24,603 nucleotides of DNA from RGIG7332 sp045589235 (GTDB taxonomy: Bacteria > Bacillota > Clostridia > Oscillospirales > JAAYXM01), in contig JAZNOR010000060.1 of assembly GCA_045589235.1 (NCBI GenBank), forward strand, positions 1-24,603, read 5' to 3'. The notes under the pieces were generated by a model, which worked only from the letters and a program-made list of their open reading frames with translations, was not told the origin of the DNA and did not search any database. Positions 1 to 7,505 of the stretch are shown here, one piece after another. Position 1 is the stretch's first letter; every line of letters begins with the position of its first letter. The translations under genes and the position numbers were made by a program.

Positions 1-285
1 CATACCCACACATATGGTAGACACATCGCATTTTATATAGTTCATAGTGTCATAAATCGCCATACCTGCGGTAATTGAGCCACCGGGACTGTTAATGTAA
101 AGTTGAATATCACGATCCATATCCTGTGATTCAAGATATAAAAGCTGAGCAACAACAAGACTTGCTGTAGTATCATTTACCTCATCTGATAAAATAATAA
201 TACGATCATTTAAAAGACGCGAAAAAATGTCATATGCTCGCTCGCCGCGATTTGTTTGTTCAATAACGGTTGGTACTAAACTCAT
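1..285 (-). CDS. clpP: ATP-dependent Clp protease proteolytic subunit ClpP (N-terminal part, cut by window edge)
   Basis: ClpP forms the tetradecameric serine-protease barrel that degrades substrates fed by ClpX or ClpC in the cytoplasm. Only the first 95 residues are present. They start MSLVPTVIEQTNRGERAYDI and continue through the family-typical RLLNDRIIIL and YINSPGGSITAGMAIYDTM segments. The catalytic Ser (expected about residue 98) lies just off the window, so activity cannot be judged. The ATG at 285 is preceded by AGGAGT (295-300, minus reading) with 9 bases between, which fixes the start. It lies 121 bases downstream of tig, the usual Clostridia order tig-clpP(-clpX), but a stem-loop and a CtsR-like repeat separate the two genes, so clpP may be partly independently controlled. 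Identification is very secure; completeness beyond the edge is unknown. Confidence 0.97.
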   Translation of the reverse strand, partial: MSLVPTVIEQTNRGERAYDIFSRLLNDRIIILSDEVNDTTASLVVAQLLYLESQDMDRDIQLYINSPGGSITAGMAIYDTMNYIKCDVSTICVGM

Positions 286-307
286 TTGAGTGTCACTCCT
301 TTTTAAT

Positions 308-324
308 ATTGACAAAAATTGACA
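308..324 (-). promoter_or_regulatory. CtsR-like direct repeat upstream of clpP
   Basis: On the minus strand TGTCAAT occurs twice with a 3-base TTT spacer, giving GTCAA cores repeated at a 10-base period. The CtsR operator consensus known from Bacillus is two GGTCAAA-like heptads with the same 3-base spacing. The core and spacing match, but the first and last bases of each heptad do not. The repeat sits 23-39 bases before the clpP start codon. The region is AT-rich, so a chance match is possible, and I see no clear -35/-10 pair placed around it. Confidence 0.4.
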
Positions 325-341
325 AACAATATTTTTGCACA

Positions 342-370
342 GACGGGCGGCTTTAATTTAGCCGCCCGTC
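342..370 (-). terminator. GC-rich stem-loop between tig and clpP; weak or incomplete terminator
   Basis: An 11-bp perfect stem (342-352 with 360-370) encloses a 7-base loop. It lies after the tig stop. In the minus direction the stem is followed by TGTGCAAAAAT rather than a T-run, so it is not a classic intrinsic terminator. It could be a partial terminator, an mRNA-stabilising intercistronic hairpin or a processing site tuning clpP relative to tig. Confidence 0.45.
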
Positions 371-406
371 CCCTTTTACTCAAGTTATAATCATATTTAA
401 CTGAAA

Positions 407-1900
407 TTATTCAGCATCCTCTGCTTTTTTCTTAGCTGCCGGCTTCTTAGCTGCAGTTGTTGTTTTCTTAGCAGTAGTAGAAGCAGTTTTCTTAGCTGCC
501 GGCTTCTTTTCAGCATCGTCTTTCTTAGCTGTTGTCTTCTTAGCGGTTGATGCGCTCTTCTTAGCTGCAGGTTTCTTCTCAGCTTCTGCGTCATCCTTCT
601 TTGCAGCAGCTTTCTTAGCTGCCGGCTTCTTTGACTTGTTGTTCTCACGAACAAACTTATTTGTCTTCATAAGAAGCATGTCGTGCATCATCATATCCTT
701 CGGAAGATAACCGCGGAGACGTTCAACATCCATACCGTACTGGTCTGCAAGGCTCTTGTACTCTGCATCAATATCTTCGTCAGAAACGGTAATATTTTCA
801 ACCTCAGCAATCTTCTGAAGTGCTAAGTTGATCTTAACCTGACGGAGAGCTCCATCACGGAAATTATCGCGGAATGCCTTAACATCCATACCTGTCATCT
901 GGAGATAGCTCTCTAATGAAAGACCCTGTGATGAAAGACGGTTCGCATAATCATCAGTAATGCGGTCGAGCTGATTTTCAACCATAACGTCCGGAACTTC
1001 AACGGTCATATTATCAGTAATTTTATCTAAAAGTGCATTTTCAAAAGCTTCGTCAGCCATTTTCTCACGGCTGTCTCGAATCTTCTCTTCAATGTCTTTC
1101 TTAAGTGCATCTAAAGTATCAAACTCAGAAACATCCTTAGCAAACTCATCATCAATAACCGGAGCCTCGGTTTCCTTAACTTCGTTTACTTTAACCTTGA
1201 ACACAGCTTCCTTGCCTGCAAGGTCATCAGCATGATACTCAGTCGGGAAAGTAACATTAACATCACATTCCTCACCTGCACTCTTGCCAACAAGCTGGTC
1301 CTCAAAGCCAGGGATAAACTGACCAGATCCAAGCTTTAAGCTGTGGTTCTCGCTCTTACCGCCGTCAAATGCAACGCCATCAACAAAACCTTCAAAATCT
1401 ATAACAACTGTGTCGCCGTCTTTGGCAGCACGGTCAACAGAAATAAGGCGTGAATTGCGCTCTTTTAAACGATTAATTTCTGCTTCAATATCAGCATCAT
1501 CAACAGTAACAACCGGGCGCTCAGCGGTAATACCCTTGTAATCGCCGAGAGCAACTTCCGGCTTAACTGTAACAGTTGCTTTAAAAGTAAAGGTATTTTC
1601 ATTAAACTCGGTAACGTCGATTTCAGCCTGCTCAACCGGCTCAATTCCACTTTCCTTAACTGCTGCTTCATAAGCGAGCGGGAATGCATAATTAATAGCG
1701 TCCTCAGCAAAAACGGTCGGGCCATACATGCGCTCAATCATTTTGCGCGGAGCTTTGCCCTTACGGAAGCCCGGTAAGTTGATTTTGCCTACATTTTTCT
1801 TATAAGCATAAGCAACGCCTGCTTCGTATTCTGCAGGTTCAACAACGATTTCGAGACAAACTTTGCTGTTCTCGAGTTTTTCAACAGATTTTAACTTCAT
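407..1900 (-). CDS. tig: Trigger factor (ribosome-associated chaperone / peptidyl-prolyl isomerase) with Lys/Ala-rich C-terminal tail
   Basis: Trigger factor binds the ribosome exit tunnel and shields nascent chains. The 497-residue product has the N-terminal ribosome-binding signature GFRKGKAP at residues 44-51, an FKBP-type PPIase domain at about 150-245 (GDTVVIDFEGFVDG, GSGQFIPGFEDQLVG), and the helical chaperone domain to about 420. Family members usually end near 430 residues. Here residues about 422-497 are an added low-complexity tail made of KKPAAKK, KKDDAE and TTAKK blocks. The start ATG at 1900 follows AGGAGG with a 6-base gap. It is the first gene of a likely tig-clpP unit with a sigma-A-like promoter upstream. 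The tail resembles histone H1-like basic tails of bacterial nucleic-acid-binding proteins, but its role is unknown. Identification is very secure. Confidence 0.97.
   Translation of the reverse strand: MKLKSVEKLENSKVCLEIVVEPAEYEAGVAYAYKKNVGKINLPGFRKGKAPRKMIERMYGPTVFAEDAINYAFPLAYEAAVKESGIEPVEQAEIDVTEFNENTFTFKATVTVKPEVALGDYKGITAERPVVTVDDADIEAEINRLKERNSRLISVDRAAKDGDTVVIDFEGFVDGVAFDGGKSENHSLKLGSGQFIPGFEDQLVGKSAGEECDVNVTFPTEYHADDLAGKEAVFKVKVNEVKETEAPVIDDEFAKDVSEFDTLDALKKDIEEKIRDSREKMADEAFENALLDKITDNMTVEVPDVMVENQLDRITDDYANRLSSQGLSLESYLQMTGMDVKAFRDNFRDGALRQVKINLALQKIAEVENITVSDEDIDAEYKSLADQYGMDVERLRGYLPKDMMMHDMLLMKTNKFVRENNKSKKPAAKKAAAKKDDAEAEKKPAAKKSASTAKKTTAKKDDAEKKPAAKKTASTTAKKTTTAAKKPAAKKKAEDAE
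410..637 (-). repeat. Degenerate tandem repeat encoding the Lys/Ala-rich tail of trigger factor
   Basis: The 18-base plus-strand unit cttagctgccggcttctt occurs at 431-448, 491-508 and 614-631, with a variant at 560-577. The units are interspersed with further AAG/GCN-rich DNA. Each unit encodes KKPAAKK on the minus strand. The unequal spacing (about 54-69 bases) and protein-level repetition suggest expansion by slippage or recombination, so tail length may vary among strains. No frameshift disrupts it. Confidence 0.85.
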
Positions 1901-1929
1901 GTTAATTCCTCCTGAATCTTATGTAACAC

Positions 1930-1957
1930 ATTATATTTTAACAGAAACTTTTGAAAA
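1930..1957 (-). promoter_or_regulatory. Putative sigma-A-type promoter of tig
   Basis: The minus strand carries a perfect -10 TATAAT (1930-1935) and a -35-like TTTTCA (1952-1957) with a 16-base spacer. They lie 30 bases upstream of the tig start, inside the 132-base gap after the metallophosphoesterase gene. The -35 matches four of six consensus bases. Confidence 0.5.
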
Positions 1958-2032
1958 ATGCTATAGTTTTTTGTAAGTTTATAGAAATTAAACAATAAAT
2001 TCTAAAAAAACAATGCATTTATGCATAAAATA

Positions 2033-2725
2033 TCAAATTTTTACGGGAATAAACTTCAAAAAATCTCCAGAAATCAATCTGTATTCCACATTTTTAAACT
2101 TGCCTTCAAAACGAATTTGATGACCGTAGCCGTGCAAATGACCGTAAGAACAACTAGAAACACCGTAATTTTGTAACATTTCGGTGATTTCCACACACTC
2201 ATATCCGCTTGAAATCGGCGGATAATGTAAAAAACAATGAATTTCTTTTGCGTTTAACTTTTTTGCTGCTTCAAGTGAGGTTTTGAGCCGTGATATTTCT
2301 CTATTATAAATTTTTTCTGCATGATCATCGCTATCATTTTCCGGCGCAAACCAACCACGCGTTCCGCAAACAGCAATGTCATTATGCAGAAATGCATTGT
2401 TATGAAGAATTTCAATTGTTTTAATTCCGTTTTCTTCAAAAAACCTTTTTGTCTTTGAAACTGTTTCCCACCAGTAATCATGATTTCCCTTCAAAAGCAG
2501 TTTTTTCCCCGGCAGTGAATCAATAAATTTAAAGTCTTCAAGGGATTCTTTAAGTGAAATTCCCCATGAACTGTCACCTGCAAGAACAACCAAATCATCA
2601 TCCGTTACACAATTAAACCCATCTTTAAGACGTTCAATATGATTAGTCCACCCGTCGCCGAAAATATCCATTGGCTTTTCGGTAGTAAACGACAGATGCA
2701 AATCGCCAATGGCAAAAATCGACAT
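2033..2725 (-). CDS. Calcineurin-like metallophosphoesterase (predicted phosphohydrolase)
   Basis: A 230-residue cytoplasmic protein with the full set of calcineurin-fold metal ligands: GDLHL (D8, H10), GDSSWG (D51), GNHDYWW (N81, H82, D83), LHYPP (H167) and GHLHG (H196, H198). The GNHDYWW form and length are like the predicted phosphohydrolase group often catalogued as COG1768. The substrate is unknown; phosphodiester or phosphomonoester hydrolysis with two metal ions is the family expectation. The ATG at 2725 has AAGGAG 9 bases upstream. It is divergent from the DUF1540 gene and upstream of tig. The 132-base gap and a good promoter before tig suggest it is a separate transcript or only partly co-transcribed. 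Confidence 0.88.
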   Translation of the reverse strand: MSIFAIGDLHLSFTTEKPMDIFGDGWTNHIERLKDGFNCVTDDDLVVLAGDSSWGISLKESLEDFKFIDSLPGKKLLLKGNHDYWWETVSKTKRFFEENGIKTIEILHNNAFLHNDIAVCGTRGWFAPENDSDDHAEKIYNREISRLKTSLEAAKKLNAKEIHCFLHYPPISSGYECVEITEMLQNYGVSSCSYGHLHGYGHQIRFEGKFKNVEYRLISGDFLKFIPVKI

Positions 2726-2813
2726 GGTTTTTAGCTCCTTTTGTGGTTAAATCTTTTCGTTATGAAACTTTACAAAGTACACACAATATCTATGTGATAA
2801 GGAGGAGTTTTAA

Positions 2814-2996
2814 ATGGGATTATTTGATAAAAACCAAACATCCGCATGTGTTTCCTGCTCTGTTGAGAGTTGTGTGCATCATAGCATCGCAAATCGTTGC
2901 ACTGCAAAGCATATTGACGTACGCGGAAAGCACGCGCAAAACGAGAAAGACACAGTCTGCAGCACTTATTGTAAAAAGGATGGTAGTTGTCACTAA
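2814..2996 (+). CDS. DUF1540 domain protein, small Cys-rich
   Basis: A 60-residue protein with seven cysteines (C12, C15, C20, C29, C49, C53, C59) and histidines at 22-23. The pattern CxxCxxxxCxHH...C...DTVC is that of DUF1540, a short domain common in Clostridia and presumed to bind metal. No function is established. There is no signal peptide, so it is probably cytoplasmic. The ATG follows a perfect AAGGAGG RBS (2799-2805). It stands alone between a divergent metallophosphoesterase and convergent thrC. I could not find a convincing promoter in the short divergent gap. Confidence 0.85.
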   Translation: MGLFDKNQTSACVSCSVESCVHHSIANRCTAKHIDVRGKHAQNEKDTVCSTYCKKDGSCH

Positions 2997-2999
2997 ATG

Positions 3000-3017
3000 C
3001 TCGGGAATTTTCCCGAG
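3000..3017. terminator. Short palindromic stem-loop between convergent DUF1540 gene and thrC
   Basis: CTCGGGAA at 3000-3007 pairs with TTCCCGAG at 3010-3017. The hairpin fills the 21-base gap between two convergent stop codons and would form on both transcripts. Neither side has a convincing T-run, so termination may be weak. Confidence 0.4.
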
Positions 3018-4505
3018 TTACATAACAAAGTCTAAAACAGCACCTTCGATATCTTCACGAGTTAATGTGTTTTTAAAGCGTTCTTCCTTGCCGGCAAGCT
3101 CAGCCAAAGGTTTTGGAATCTTAACTTTAGTTGTGCGTGATAAAATCTCTAAAAGCTCGTATCCGTCGAGCTGAGTATCAACACCAAGTGCAGAAATAAC
3201 AGAATCTGAGAACTTAAACGGACTTGCAGTTGAAGCGATAAGAGTCTTTTTATAATCGCCCGTTTCTTCAACATATTTATTATACACATTGATTGCAACT
3301 GCAGTATGAGTATCAATTAAATAATTGTATTCTGAGAACACGTCAGAAATAGTCTTCATAGTGTCTGCATCATCGCAGAAATCGCCGTAGAATAAATCCG
3401 AAAGCTTTGCTAAAATATCGGAATTTACGGTATACGCACCGTCAGATGCAAGCTTTGACATATATTTCTTAATAGTAGCATCATCATTACCTGATAAATG
3501 GAACAAAAGTCTCTCTAAGTTACTTGAAACAAGAATGTCCATAGCAGGTGAAGTTGTTGTATAGAACTCTCTCTGCTTGTCATATTTTCCTGTTTTAAAG
3601 AAATCAGTAAGAACATTATTTCTATTGGATGCGCAAATTAGTTTTGCTATAGGAATACCCATTTCACGAGCATAGTAAGCAGCTAAAATGTTGCCGAAGT
3701 TTCCGGTGGGAACACAAACATTAAAGCTCTCGCCCTCTGCAACCTCGCCTGAATTTAACATATCACAATATCCGGATACATAATATGCAATCTGCGGAAC
3801 ATCTCTTCCCCAGTTAATTGAGTTTGCAGATGAGAAGAAACAGTTTCCTCCTGCTACTTTTTCACGAAGTGCTTCATCTGAAAAAATTTCTTTCATTTTA
3901 CTCTGAACCTGGTCAAAGTTTCCGACAACAGATGAAACGTAAACATTGTCACCCGACTGTGTTGTCATCTGAAGCTCCTGAACGCGGCTGACACCATCCT
4001 TAGGGTAGAATACAGCAATCTTTGTACCCTCAACATCCGCAAAGCCTTGGAGTGCAGCTTTACCTGTATCGCCCGATGTTGCAACGAGGATACAAGCTGT
4101 TTTTGTTTCACCGCACTTGCGCATAGAAGCAGTAAGTAAATACGGTAAAATCTGAAGTGCCATATCTTTAAATGCACTCGTCGGACCGTGCCAGAGCTCT
4201 AAAATATTCGCTGTATCATTTAATTTTCGAACCGGTGCAATTGAAGAACTTGAAAACTTATCGGTATTATATGCTGCATTCGCGTATTCAATAAGCTCAT
4301 CAGCAGTAAAATCAGTAAGATATTTTCCGATGATAAATGCTGCTCTCTCCGGATATGACATTTTGCAAAGTGCTTTAATATCATCTGCACTGAGTTTAGG
4401 TATTTCTGTCGGGGCAAAAAGTCCACCGTCAAAGCTTAATCCTTGACTGATTGCCTTAGCAGATGATACTCGAAGAGATGCATCTCTTGTACTGAAAAAT
4501 TCCAT
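3018..4505 (-). CDS. thrC: Threonine synthase
   Basis: Converts O-phosphohomoserine to threonine with PLP, the last step of threonine synthesis. The 495-residue product begins MEFFSTRDAS and has the PLP-lysine motif in HGPTSAFKDMALQ (K113), the ATSGDTGKAAL segment and the phosphate-binding VPTGNFGN loop. These are typical of the long fold-type II threonine synthases. The chosen ATG at 4505 is 5 bases after AAGGAGG, which overlaps the yraN stop. A longer reading to 4529 would run into yraN and has no RBS. It is the last gene of the lepB-rbgA-rnhB-yraN cluster. Threonine synthesis is not obviously related to the upstream genes, so the linkage is probably positional. No T-box-like leader is visible before it. 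Confidence 0.96.
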   Translation of the reverse strand: MEFFSTRDASLRVSSAKAISQGLSFDGGLFAPTEIPKLSADDIKALCKMSYPERAAFIIGKYLTDFTADELIEYANAAYNTDKFSSSSIAPVRKLNDTANILELWHGPTSAFKDMALQILPYLLTASMRKCGETKTACILVATSGDTGKAALQGFADVEGTKIAVFYPKDGVSRVQELQMTTQSGDNVYVSSVVGNFDQVQSKMKEIFSDEALREKVAGGNCFFSSANSINWGRDVPQIAYYVSGYCDMLNSGEVAEGESFNVCVPTGNFGNILAAYYAREMGIPIAKLICASNRNNVLTDFFKTGKYDKQREFYTTTSPAMDILVSSNLERLLFHLSGNDDATIKKYMSKLASDGAYTVNSDILAKLSDLFYGDFCDDADTMKTISDVFSEYNYLIDTHTAVAINVYNKYVEETGDYKKTLIASTASPFKFSDSVISALGVDTQLDGYELLEILSRTTKVKIPKPLAELAGKEERFKNTLTREDIEGAVLDFVM

Positions 4506-4515
4506 AATATCCTCC

Positions 4516-4878
4516 TTATTCGAAGGCATTTTCGATATGATTTATTGTAAAATCGTCCGAAATGCCATTGGGTGCATATATTTCAACAACATCAAAACGC
4601 GGTTGAAGCTTTGTTATGTTATTCTCTTGTAAATAAATTTCAGCAGTAAGACGAAGTTTATTTTGTTTTTGAAAATTAACAAACTCAAGTGCTGCACCGT
4701 GTTTATTATTTTTTCTTAATTTAACCTCGACAAAAGCCAATATATTTTTCTTCCTCGCAACGATATCTAACTCACCGAAGCGAGAATGAAAATTAAGAGC
4801 TTCTATTTTATATCCCTTTTTGCGCAAATAAGAAGTGGCTTTAGCCTCTCCCCATTTGCCAACAAGTGCGGAACTCAT
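4516..4878 (-). CDS. YraN family (UPF0102) nuclease-fold protein
   Basis: A 120-residue protein with the restriction-endonuclease-like core GELDIVARKKNILAFVEVK: E36, D38, E51 and K53 fit the E...D...ExK metal/catalytic pattern. UPF0102 proteins are commonly linked with rnhB; a DNA-processing or Holliday-junction role is suspected but the function is unproven. The start overlaps the rnhB stop by 4 bases (ATGA), indicating translational coupling. The stop overlaps the thrC RBS. Confidence 0.92.
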   Translation of the reverse strand: MSSALVGKWGEAKATSYLRKKGYKIEALNFHSRFGELDIVARKKNILAFVEVKLRKNNKHGAALEFVNFQKQNKLRLTAEIYLQENNITKLQPRFDVVEIYAPNGISDDFTINHIENAFE

Positions 4879-5483
4879 ATTTTCCCACTCTTTTCATAGA
4901 ATTTGCGTAAAAAAGTTTTTCTGTGAATATCTGACGCGCCAAATTCCGTTATTTTTTCATAATGTAATTTAGTTGGATATCCTTTATGTTTTTCGAATTC
5001 ATATTCGGGATACTTTTTTGCCATTTCAAGCATAAATCTGTCACGGCTGACTTTAGCTAAAATTGAGGCTGCAGCAATGGATGCACTTTTTGCATCGCCT
5101 TTTACTATTGCTTCCGCCTTGCAGTCAAGCTCAGGTGTTTTATTCCCGTCTATAAGAGCAATATCCGGGGTAATGCTAAGCTTTTTCTGGGCACGCTTCA
5201 TCGCCAAAAGGCTAGCATTTAATATGTTTATTTCATCGATTTCATTTTCATCACACGATGCTATTCCAAAGCTAACAGCCTGCTTGCAGATGATATCAAA
5301 AAGTGCTTCGCGTTTCTTCTCTGAAAGCTTTTTCGAATCATTCAATCCTTCGATTTCAATACCAAAAGGCAAAATAACAGCCGCTGCAAAAACCGGCCCT
5401 GCAAGCGGACCTCGTCCTGCCTCGTCAATACCGCAAATTATTTGATACCCGCGTTCTCTTGCGTCGCTTTCAAATTCCCACAT
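4875..5483 (-). CDS. rnhB: Ribonuclease HII
   Basis: Cleaves RNA in RNA-DNA hybrids and removes single ribonucleotides from DNA. The 202-residue product has the GIDEAGRGPLAGP motif (D20, E21), IDG (D112) and VKGDAKSASIAAASILAK (D130), so all four catalytic acidic residues are present. Length is standard for RNase HII. Its ATG is 1 base after the rbgA stop (TAATATG) and its end overlaps yraN by 4 bases, so rbgA-rnhB-yraN are co-translated neighbours. Confidence 0.97.
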   Translation of the reverse strand: MWEFESDARERGYQIICGIDEAGRGPLAGPVFAAAVILPFGIEIEGLNDSKKLSEKKREALFDIICKQAVSFGIASCDENEIDEINILNASLLAMKRAQKKLSITPDIALIDGNKTPELDCKAEAIVKGDAKSASIAAASILAKVSRDRFMLEMAKKYPEYEFEKHKGYPTKLHYEKITEFGASDIHRKTFLRKFYEKSGKI

Positions 5484-5484
5484 A

Positions 5485-6408
5485 TTAAATCTCCTCGGTC
5501 AACATTCCGTCAGAGTCAAAGCCGCGAAGTGTTAGTGTTTCAGCCGGCTCCCTATCCATATCCTCAGGTGTTTCAAGAGTCATACGACCAAGAGTTCCAC
5601 CGCGGAACTCGTTTAAAAGAACTCGTGCCATACGTTCAATATCAAAATCGCCACCCGAAATTCTGAAACCGCGACGACGCGCAGCTTCTTCAAGTAATGT
5701 ATATCCACAAGCTTCAGTATCGGGCTTGAATTTATAACGGACTTCAATAGCTTTAGGGTATTTAACGCTGAGCAATTCAATTAAAAATGCCGCAAGTGTT
5801 TCAACGTCTAAAATATCATCTTTAACTGCACCTGTAAAAGCTAAGTGCAAGCCTGTTCTTTTATCCTCAAATTTGGGCCATAAAATACCAGGGGTATCCA
5901 TCATATCAATACCTGCGTCAACACGAATCCACTGCTTTGAGCGCGTAACACCGGGTCTGTCTTCAGCTTTTGCAATATTATGCCCTGCAACGCGATTTAT
6001 GAGTGTTGATTTACCGACATTAGGGATGCCGCAAATCATAACTTTCAAAAGTTTTCCGATAAGACCTTTTTCTTCAAATTTAATAATTTTATCGCCCAAA
6101 AGCTCGCGAAGAGCCGGGGCGAATTTGTTTACGCCCTGACCTGTTTTTGCATTCACTTCAATTACAGATGCACCGTTTGATTTAAAATAATCAACCCACT
6201 TTTTTGTGATTTCAGCATCTGCAAGATCAATTCTGTTTAAAATAACAAGACGTGGCTTGCCCTTGGCAATTCTGTCAAGATCCGGATTTCTGCTGGAAAC
6301 CGGAATTCTTGCATCTAAAATTTCACAAACAGCATCGACGTATCTCACATTTTCTTCCATCATACGTCGCGTTTTGGTCATATGACCGGGATACCACTGT
6401 ATATTCAT
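5485..6408 (-). CDS. rbgA: Ribosome biogenesis GTPase RbgA (YlqF)
   Basis: RbgA is needed for late maturation of the 50S subunit. The 307-residue protein begins MNIQWYPGHMTKTRR, the hallmark N-terminus of this family. It shows the circularly permuted GTPase order: G4 NRID (58-61), G5-like NAKTG (86-90), G1 GIPNVGKS (127-134), G2 within PGVT (152-155) and G3 DTPG (171-174). A C-terminal RNA-binding helical domain follows. The ATG overlaps the lepB stop by one base (TAATG), so translation is probably coupled. A weak AGGGTG lies upstream within lepB. Confidence 0.97.
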   Translation of the reverse strand: MNIQWYPGHMTKTRRMMEENVRYVDAVCEILDARIPVSSRNPDLDRIAKGKPRLVILNRIDLADAEITKKWVDYFKSNGASVIEVNAKTGQGVNKFAPALRELLGDKIIKFEEKGLIGKLLKVMICGIPNVGKSTLINRVAGHNIAKAEDRPGVTRSKQWIRVDAGIDMMDTPGILWPKFEDKRTGLHLAFTGAVKDDILDVETLAAFLIELLSVKYPKAIEVRYKFKPDTEACGYTLLEEAARRRGFRISGGDFDIERMARVLLNEFRGGTLGRMTLETPEDMDREPAETLTLRGFDSDGMLTEEI

Positions 6409-6980
6409 TATTTAATCACACCCTGTTCATAATCCTGCGCAACGGTGCCAATTGAATTTATCGGAAAAATTCTAAACAATAATTTACCTAAAATGTAGCG
6501 TTTGTCAACCATACCGAGTGAACTTATGCGAGAATCCGAGCTGTGGTTTCTGTTATCTCCCATAACAAAAACGCATCCCTCAGGAACAGTCTGTGGAAAT
6601 GTCATATCAAAACGCTGAGTAGTTATATCATTTATATATGGTTCATCGTAGACAACACCATCTACTATTATTTCACCAAAGTTAAAGTCAATATCAATAG
6701 TCTGCCCCTCTGTTGCAATAATACGCTTAACAATAGGGTCTTGCATAAACTGAGTTTTTCTGAGCACAACGATATCACCGTATTCAGGCTGATAAAAAAG
6801 TTTTGAAACAAGCATCCAATCCCCATCGTGCAAAGTTGGTTCCATTGATGAACCCTCAACACCTACAATACGGAATGCAAAGCTGAAAACAAGCACAACC
6901 ACCGTTAATATTACAGCAATATTCTGCGCCCAATCAAAAAGTTCATCCTGAAGCGAAGTTTTCTTTTCCTGCTCGTCCAT
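6408..6980 (-). CDS. lepB: Signal peptidase I
   Basis: Cleaves signal peptides from exported proteins at the outer face of the membrane. The 190-residue protein has one N-terminal membrane segment (about 18-38), the nucleophile Ser in GSSMEPTL (S45), the general-base Lys in VKRII (K85) and the family box GDNRNHSSDSR (141-151). The single transmembrane anchor and short length are typical of Gram-positive SipS-like enzymes. The ATG follows GGAGGTG with a 6-base gap. It begins downstream of the rplS terminator with no clear promoter of its own, so expression may depend on read-through. Confidence 0.97.
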   Translation of the reverse strand: MDEQEKKTSLQDELFDWAQNIAVILTVVVLVFSFAFRIVGVEGSSMEPTLHDGDWMLVSKLFYQPEYGDIVVLRKTQFMQDPIVKRIIATEGQTIDIDFNFGEIIVDGVVYDEPYINDITTQRFDMTFPQTVPEGCVFVMGDNRNHSSDSRISSLGMVDKRYILGKLLFRIFPINSIGTVAQDYEQGVIK

Positions 6981-7011
6981 TTTTGCACCTCCAAAAATAA
7001 TAATTTAAAAA

Positions 7012-7037
7012 TAAAAAAGGGGACGAAAACCGTCCCC
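7012..7037 (-). terminator. Intrinsic terminator of rplS
   Basis: On the minus strand GGGGACG pairs with CGTCCCC around a 5-base loop (stem 7019-7025 with 7031-7037). It is followed by TTTTTT, an A and more T, a classic intrinsic terminator. It lies between rplS and lepB and would reduce or insulate transcription into the lepB cluster. Confidence 0.9.
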
Positions 7038-7048
7038 CTTCCTCAACA

Positions 7049-7390
7049 TTAGATATCTTCTTTGACCTTAGCTGCCTTACCAACGCGGCCGCGGAGGTAA
7101 TAGAGCTTAGCACGACGAACTTTACCCTTACGAACAAGCTCGATCTTAGTAACGTGCGGTGAGTGAATCGGGAAAACCTTTTCAACACCAACGCCAAAGG
7201 ACATACGGCGAACCGTAATGGTTTCCTGGATACCGCCATGCTTCTTAGCAATAACAGTACCTTCGAATACCTGGATTCTCTCACGGGTTCCCTCTTTGAT
7301 AAGAGCATGAACACGGACAGTATCACCGATATTAGCAACCGGCGGCTCACTCTTCAGCTGAGAATTGGTTAAAACGTTAAGGAGATCCAT
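7049..7390 (-). CDS. rplS: 50S ribosomal protein L19
   Basis: L19 sits at the 30S-50S interface. The 113-residue product starts MDLLNVLTNSQLKSE and has the family motifs GDTVRVHALIKEG, RIQVFEGTVIAKKHGG, ETITVRRMSFGVGVEKVFP and HSPHVTKIELVRKGKVRRAKLYYLRG. The ATG at 7390 is 4-5 bases after GGGAGGAGA. An upstream extension to 7450 would translate the leader and is rejected. It has its own promoter and terminator, and is followed by lepB-rbgA-rnhB as is common in Firmicutes (where trmD usually precedes rplS; it is absent here). Confidence 0.98.
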   Translation of the reverse strand: MDLLNVLTNSQLKSEPPVANIGDTVRVHALIKEGTRERIQVFEGTVIAKKHGGIQETITVRRMSFGVGVEKVFPIHSPHVTKIELVRKGKVRRAKLYYLRGRVGKAAKVKEDI

Positions 7391-7463
7391 GGTGTCTCCT
7401 CCCTTCTTCATAGATGTTCTTGCCGTAAAAATTACGCGACAGAGGACCATCCGTTATATAGAC
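7391..7463 (-). promoter_or_regulatory. Possible L19 (rplS) leader with Shine-Dalgarno sequestration
   Basis: About 73 untranslated bases separate the predicted start site from rplS. On the minus strand TCCTC (7442-7446) is complementary to GAGGA within the SD (7395-7403), and between them CGTAA/TTACG can form a small hairpin. Rfam describes L19 leaders in Firmicutes that mediate autoregulation. I infer by position and pairing that this may be one; the sequence match to that family has not been tested. Confidence 0.4.
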
Positions 7464-7469
7464 CTTAAG

Positions 7470-7498
7470 ATTTTACCACACTTTAAATAAAAATGCAA
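7470..7498 (-). promoter_or_regulatory. Sigma-A-type promoter of rplS
   Basis: Minus-strand TTGCAT (7493-7498), 17-base spacer, TAAAAT (7470-7475). Predicted transcription start is near 7463. The -35 lies only 7 bases past the stop of the upstream DUF2344 gene, with no terminator between, so rplS may also receive read-through. Confidence 0.75.
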
Positions 7499-7505
7499 GC
7501 TTTTT

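Noticed and set aside
309..325. Two TTGACA sequences on the plus strand that look like -35 boxes
   Set aside because: No matching -10 lies 16-18 bases downstream and no plus-strand gene follows.
2761..2800. Promoter for the DUF1540 gene (TTTACA at 2769-2774)
   Set aside because: The only -10 candidate has three matches and would put the start site at the RBS.
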